A stretch of 64,000 nucleotides of DNA, taken from Acidobacteria bacterium UBA2990. GTDB taxonomy: Bacteria > Acidobacteriota > Vicinamibacteria > Vicinamibacterales > UBA8438. The notes under the pieces are model-generated. The model worked only from the letters and a program-made list of their open reading frames with translations. It was not told where the DNA came from and ran no database searches. Numbering within the stretch: position 1 is the stretch's first letter; each line of letters opens with the position of its first letter. The position numbers and the translations under genes are program-made. Positions 63,525-64,000 of this stretch are shown piece after piece. The stretch lies in the NCBI GenBank assembly GCA_002347025.1, contig DEAE01000029.1, positions 106,916-170,915 of the forward strand, in the 5' to 3' direction.

Positions 63525-63647
63525 TCAGGCTACAGTCAAGTAGATAGCCACACCGATACCCACCAAAACCACAACCCCTAGAAAGGAGGGAATTCCACGA
63601 GTCGCTGTCTCGGCCAAGAACTTCATCCATGGACAACAATCAAACAT
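63525..63647 (-). CDS. Candidate 40-residue single-span membrane protein
   Basis: A short minus-strand ORF encodes an N-terminal MFDCCPWMKFLAE followed by one hydrophobic span GIPSFLGVVVLVGIG and AIYLTVA. The ATG at 63647 has only a weak GAG upstream; an internal ATG at 63626 is also possible. The clean division into a polar start and a membrane helix argues against chance, but there is no family I recognise. The surrounding 63385-63944 region holds no other gene I can support. Confidence 0.35.
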   Translation of the reverse strand: MFDCCPWMKFLAETATRGIPSFLGVVVLVGIGVAIYLTVA

Positions 63648-63944
63648 GCTCACACTCTAGCTGAGATTACTCACTTCGTCCACAATTCAAGAACACCGGA
63701 ACACTTTCCACGTCCCCCTCTTCTCTACAGGCCTCTCATCGGACACCCCATACCTGTTCTAGCCGGTCACGAGCTATTTTGCTCCCTCTGACTCAGAAAC
63801 AACATTGAGGCCGATGGTCGAACCCGATACTATCGAGCAGCTGGCCTTAGTGGGATAATAGCCACACTCACGTCGGGGCACAGTTCAACGCAATACGCAT
63901 GCAGACACAATCGGCAAACAGAATCCGAAGATGAAAGAGCAGCC

Positions 63945-64000
63945 ATGATGATGCAACAGCCGAGCTTGACAGCAGCCACCACAGTGATACTCGCGTGCGC
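63945..64000 (+). CDS. Start of an exported protein, cut by the window edge
   Basis: Three consecutive ATG codons followed by QQPSLTAATTVILACA look like the beginning of a signal peptide, possibly a lipoprotein. A purine-rich AAAGAG lies about 4-9 bp before. Only 18 codons are visible. It may be a further member of the secreted paralogue array, but this cannot be shown here. Confidence 0.35.
   Translation, partial: MMMQQPSLTAATTVILAC

Noticed and set aside
1..64000. CRISPR arrays, prophage or transposon ends
   Set aside because: No regularly spaced repeats, integrase, transposase or terminal inverted repeats were seen by eye in the window.

Overview
The window is bacterial chromosomal DNA, densely coded, with no phage, insertion sequence or CRISPR array visible. 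It looks like a Gram-negative, probably aerobic member of the Acidobacteriota, possibly Vicinamibacteria-like. That placement is an inference. It rests on BamD, a PBP4-type carboxypeptidase, a DUF1592/DUF1552 pair with a heme c motif, an S55 (SpoIVB-type) protease next to a propeller protein, CBM9/DUF5916 barrel proteins, and many secreted PQQ-type propeller enzymes. No rRNA is present; one tRNA-Gly(CCC) is.

Layout. 1-7.67 kb (minus strand): a compact aromatic operon, aroDE-trpE-trpG-trpD-trpC-trpF-trpB-trpA (trpA cut by the window edge). Ahead of it lies a leader with a promoter, a short ORF carrying one Trp codon and an intrinsic terminator with a competing antiterminator arm, which is a candidate attenuator. 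8.05-13.57 kb (plus): S55 protease, large exported propeller protein, SpmA-SpmB fusion. 13.8-21.4 kb (minus): PBP4-type peptidase, heme-bearing propeller lipoprotein, and the DUF1552/DUF1592 pair closed by a clear terminator. 21.6-29.0 kb (plus): ankyrin protein, then the housekeeping run def-fmt-rsmB-PASTA-rpe-thioesterase-bamD. 29.1-34 kb: pgsA, a GDP-mannose type pair (nucleotidyltransferase and phosphomannomutase), tRNA-Gly, bactofilin and an HU-like protein.

34.2-58.6 kb is an accessory island rich in exported quinoprotein-type propellers. Five resemble the membrane glucose/quinate dehydrogenase class and two resemble simple BamB-like PQQ propellers. One of the five carries an inserted c-type heme segment and another a C-terminal cupredoxin domain. 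Among them sit a tandem pair of very large outer-membrane-type proteins (TolB-like N-terminus, CBM9-like domain, DUF5916 barrel), a GT39-like membrane protein, a Sel1 protein, a frameshifted cupin gene and small membrane proteins. The two barrel genes are a direct duplication in a 3000-bp register. The duplicated unit seems to have carried along the 3' end of the neighbouring GT39 gene, leaving a decayed remnant between the copies.

59.7-64 kb: a tandem gamma-glutamylcyclotransferase-like protein, then four paralogous secreted proteins of about 250 residues with an internal two-fold repeat and no function I recognise. A possible 40-residue single-span membrane protein and the start of a further exported protein follow. 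The attenuator and the four-paralogue array are the best candidates for something not yet described.
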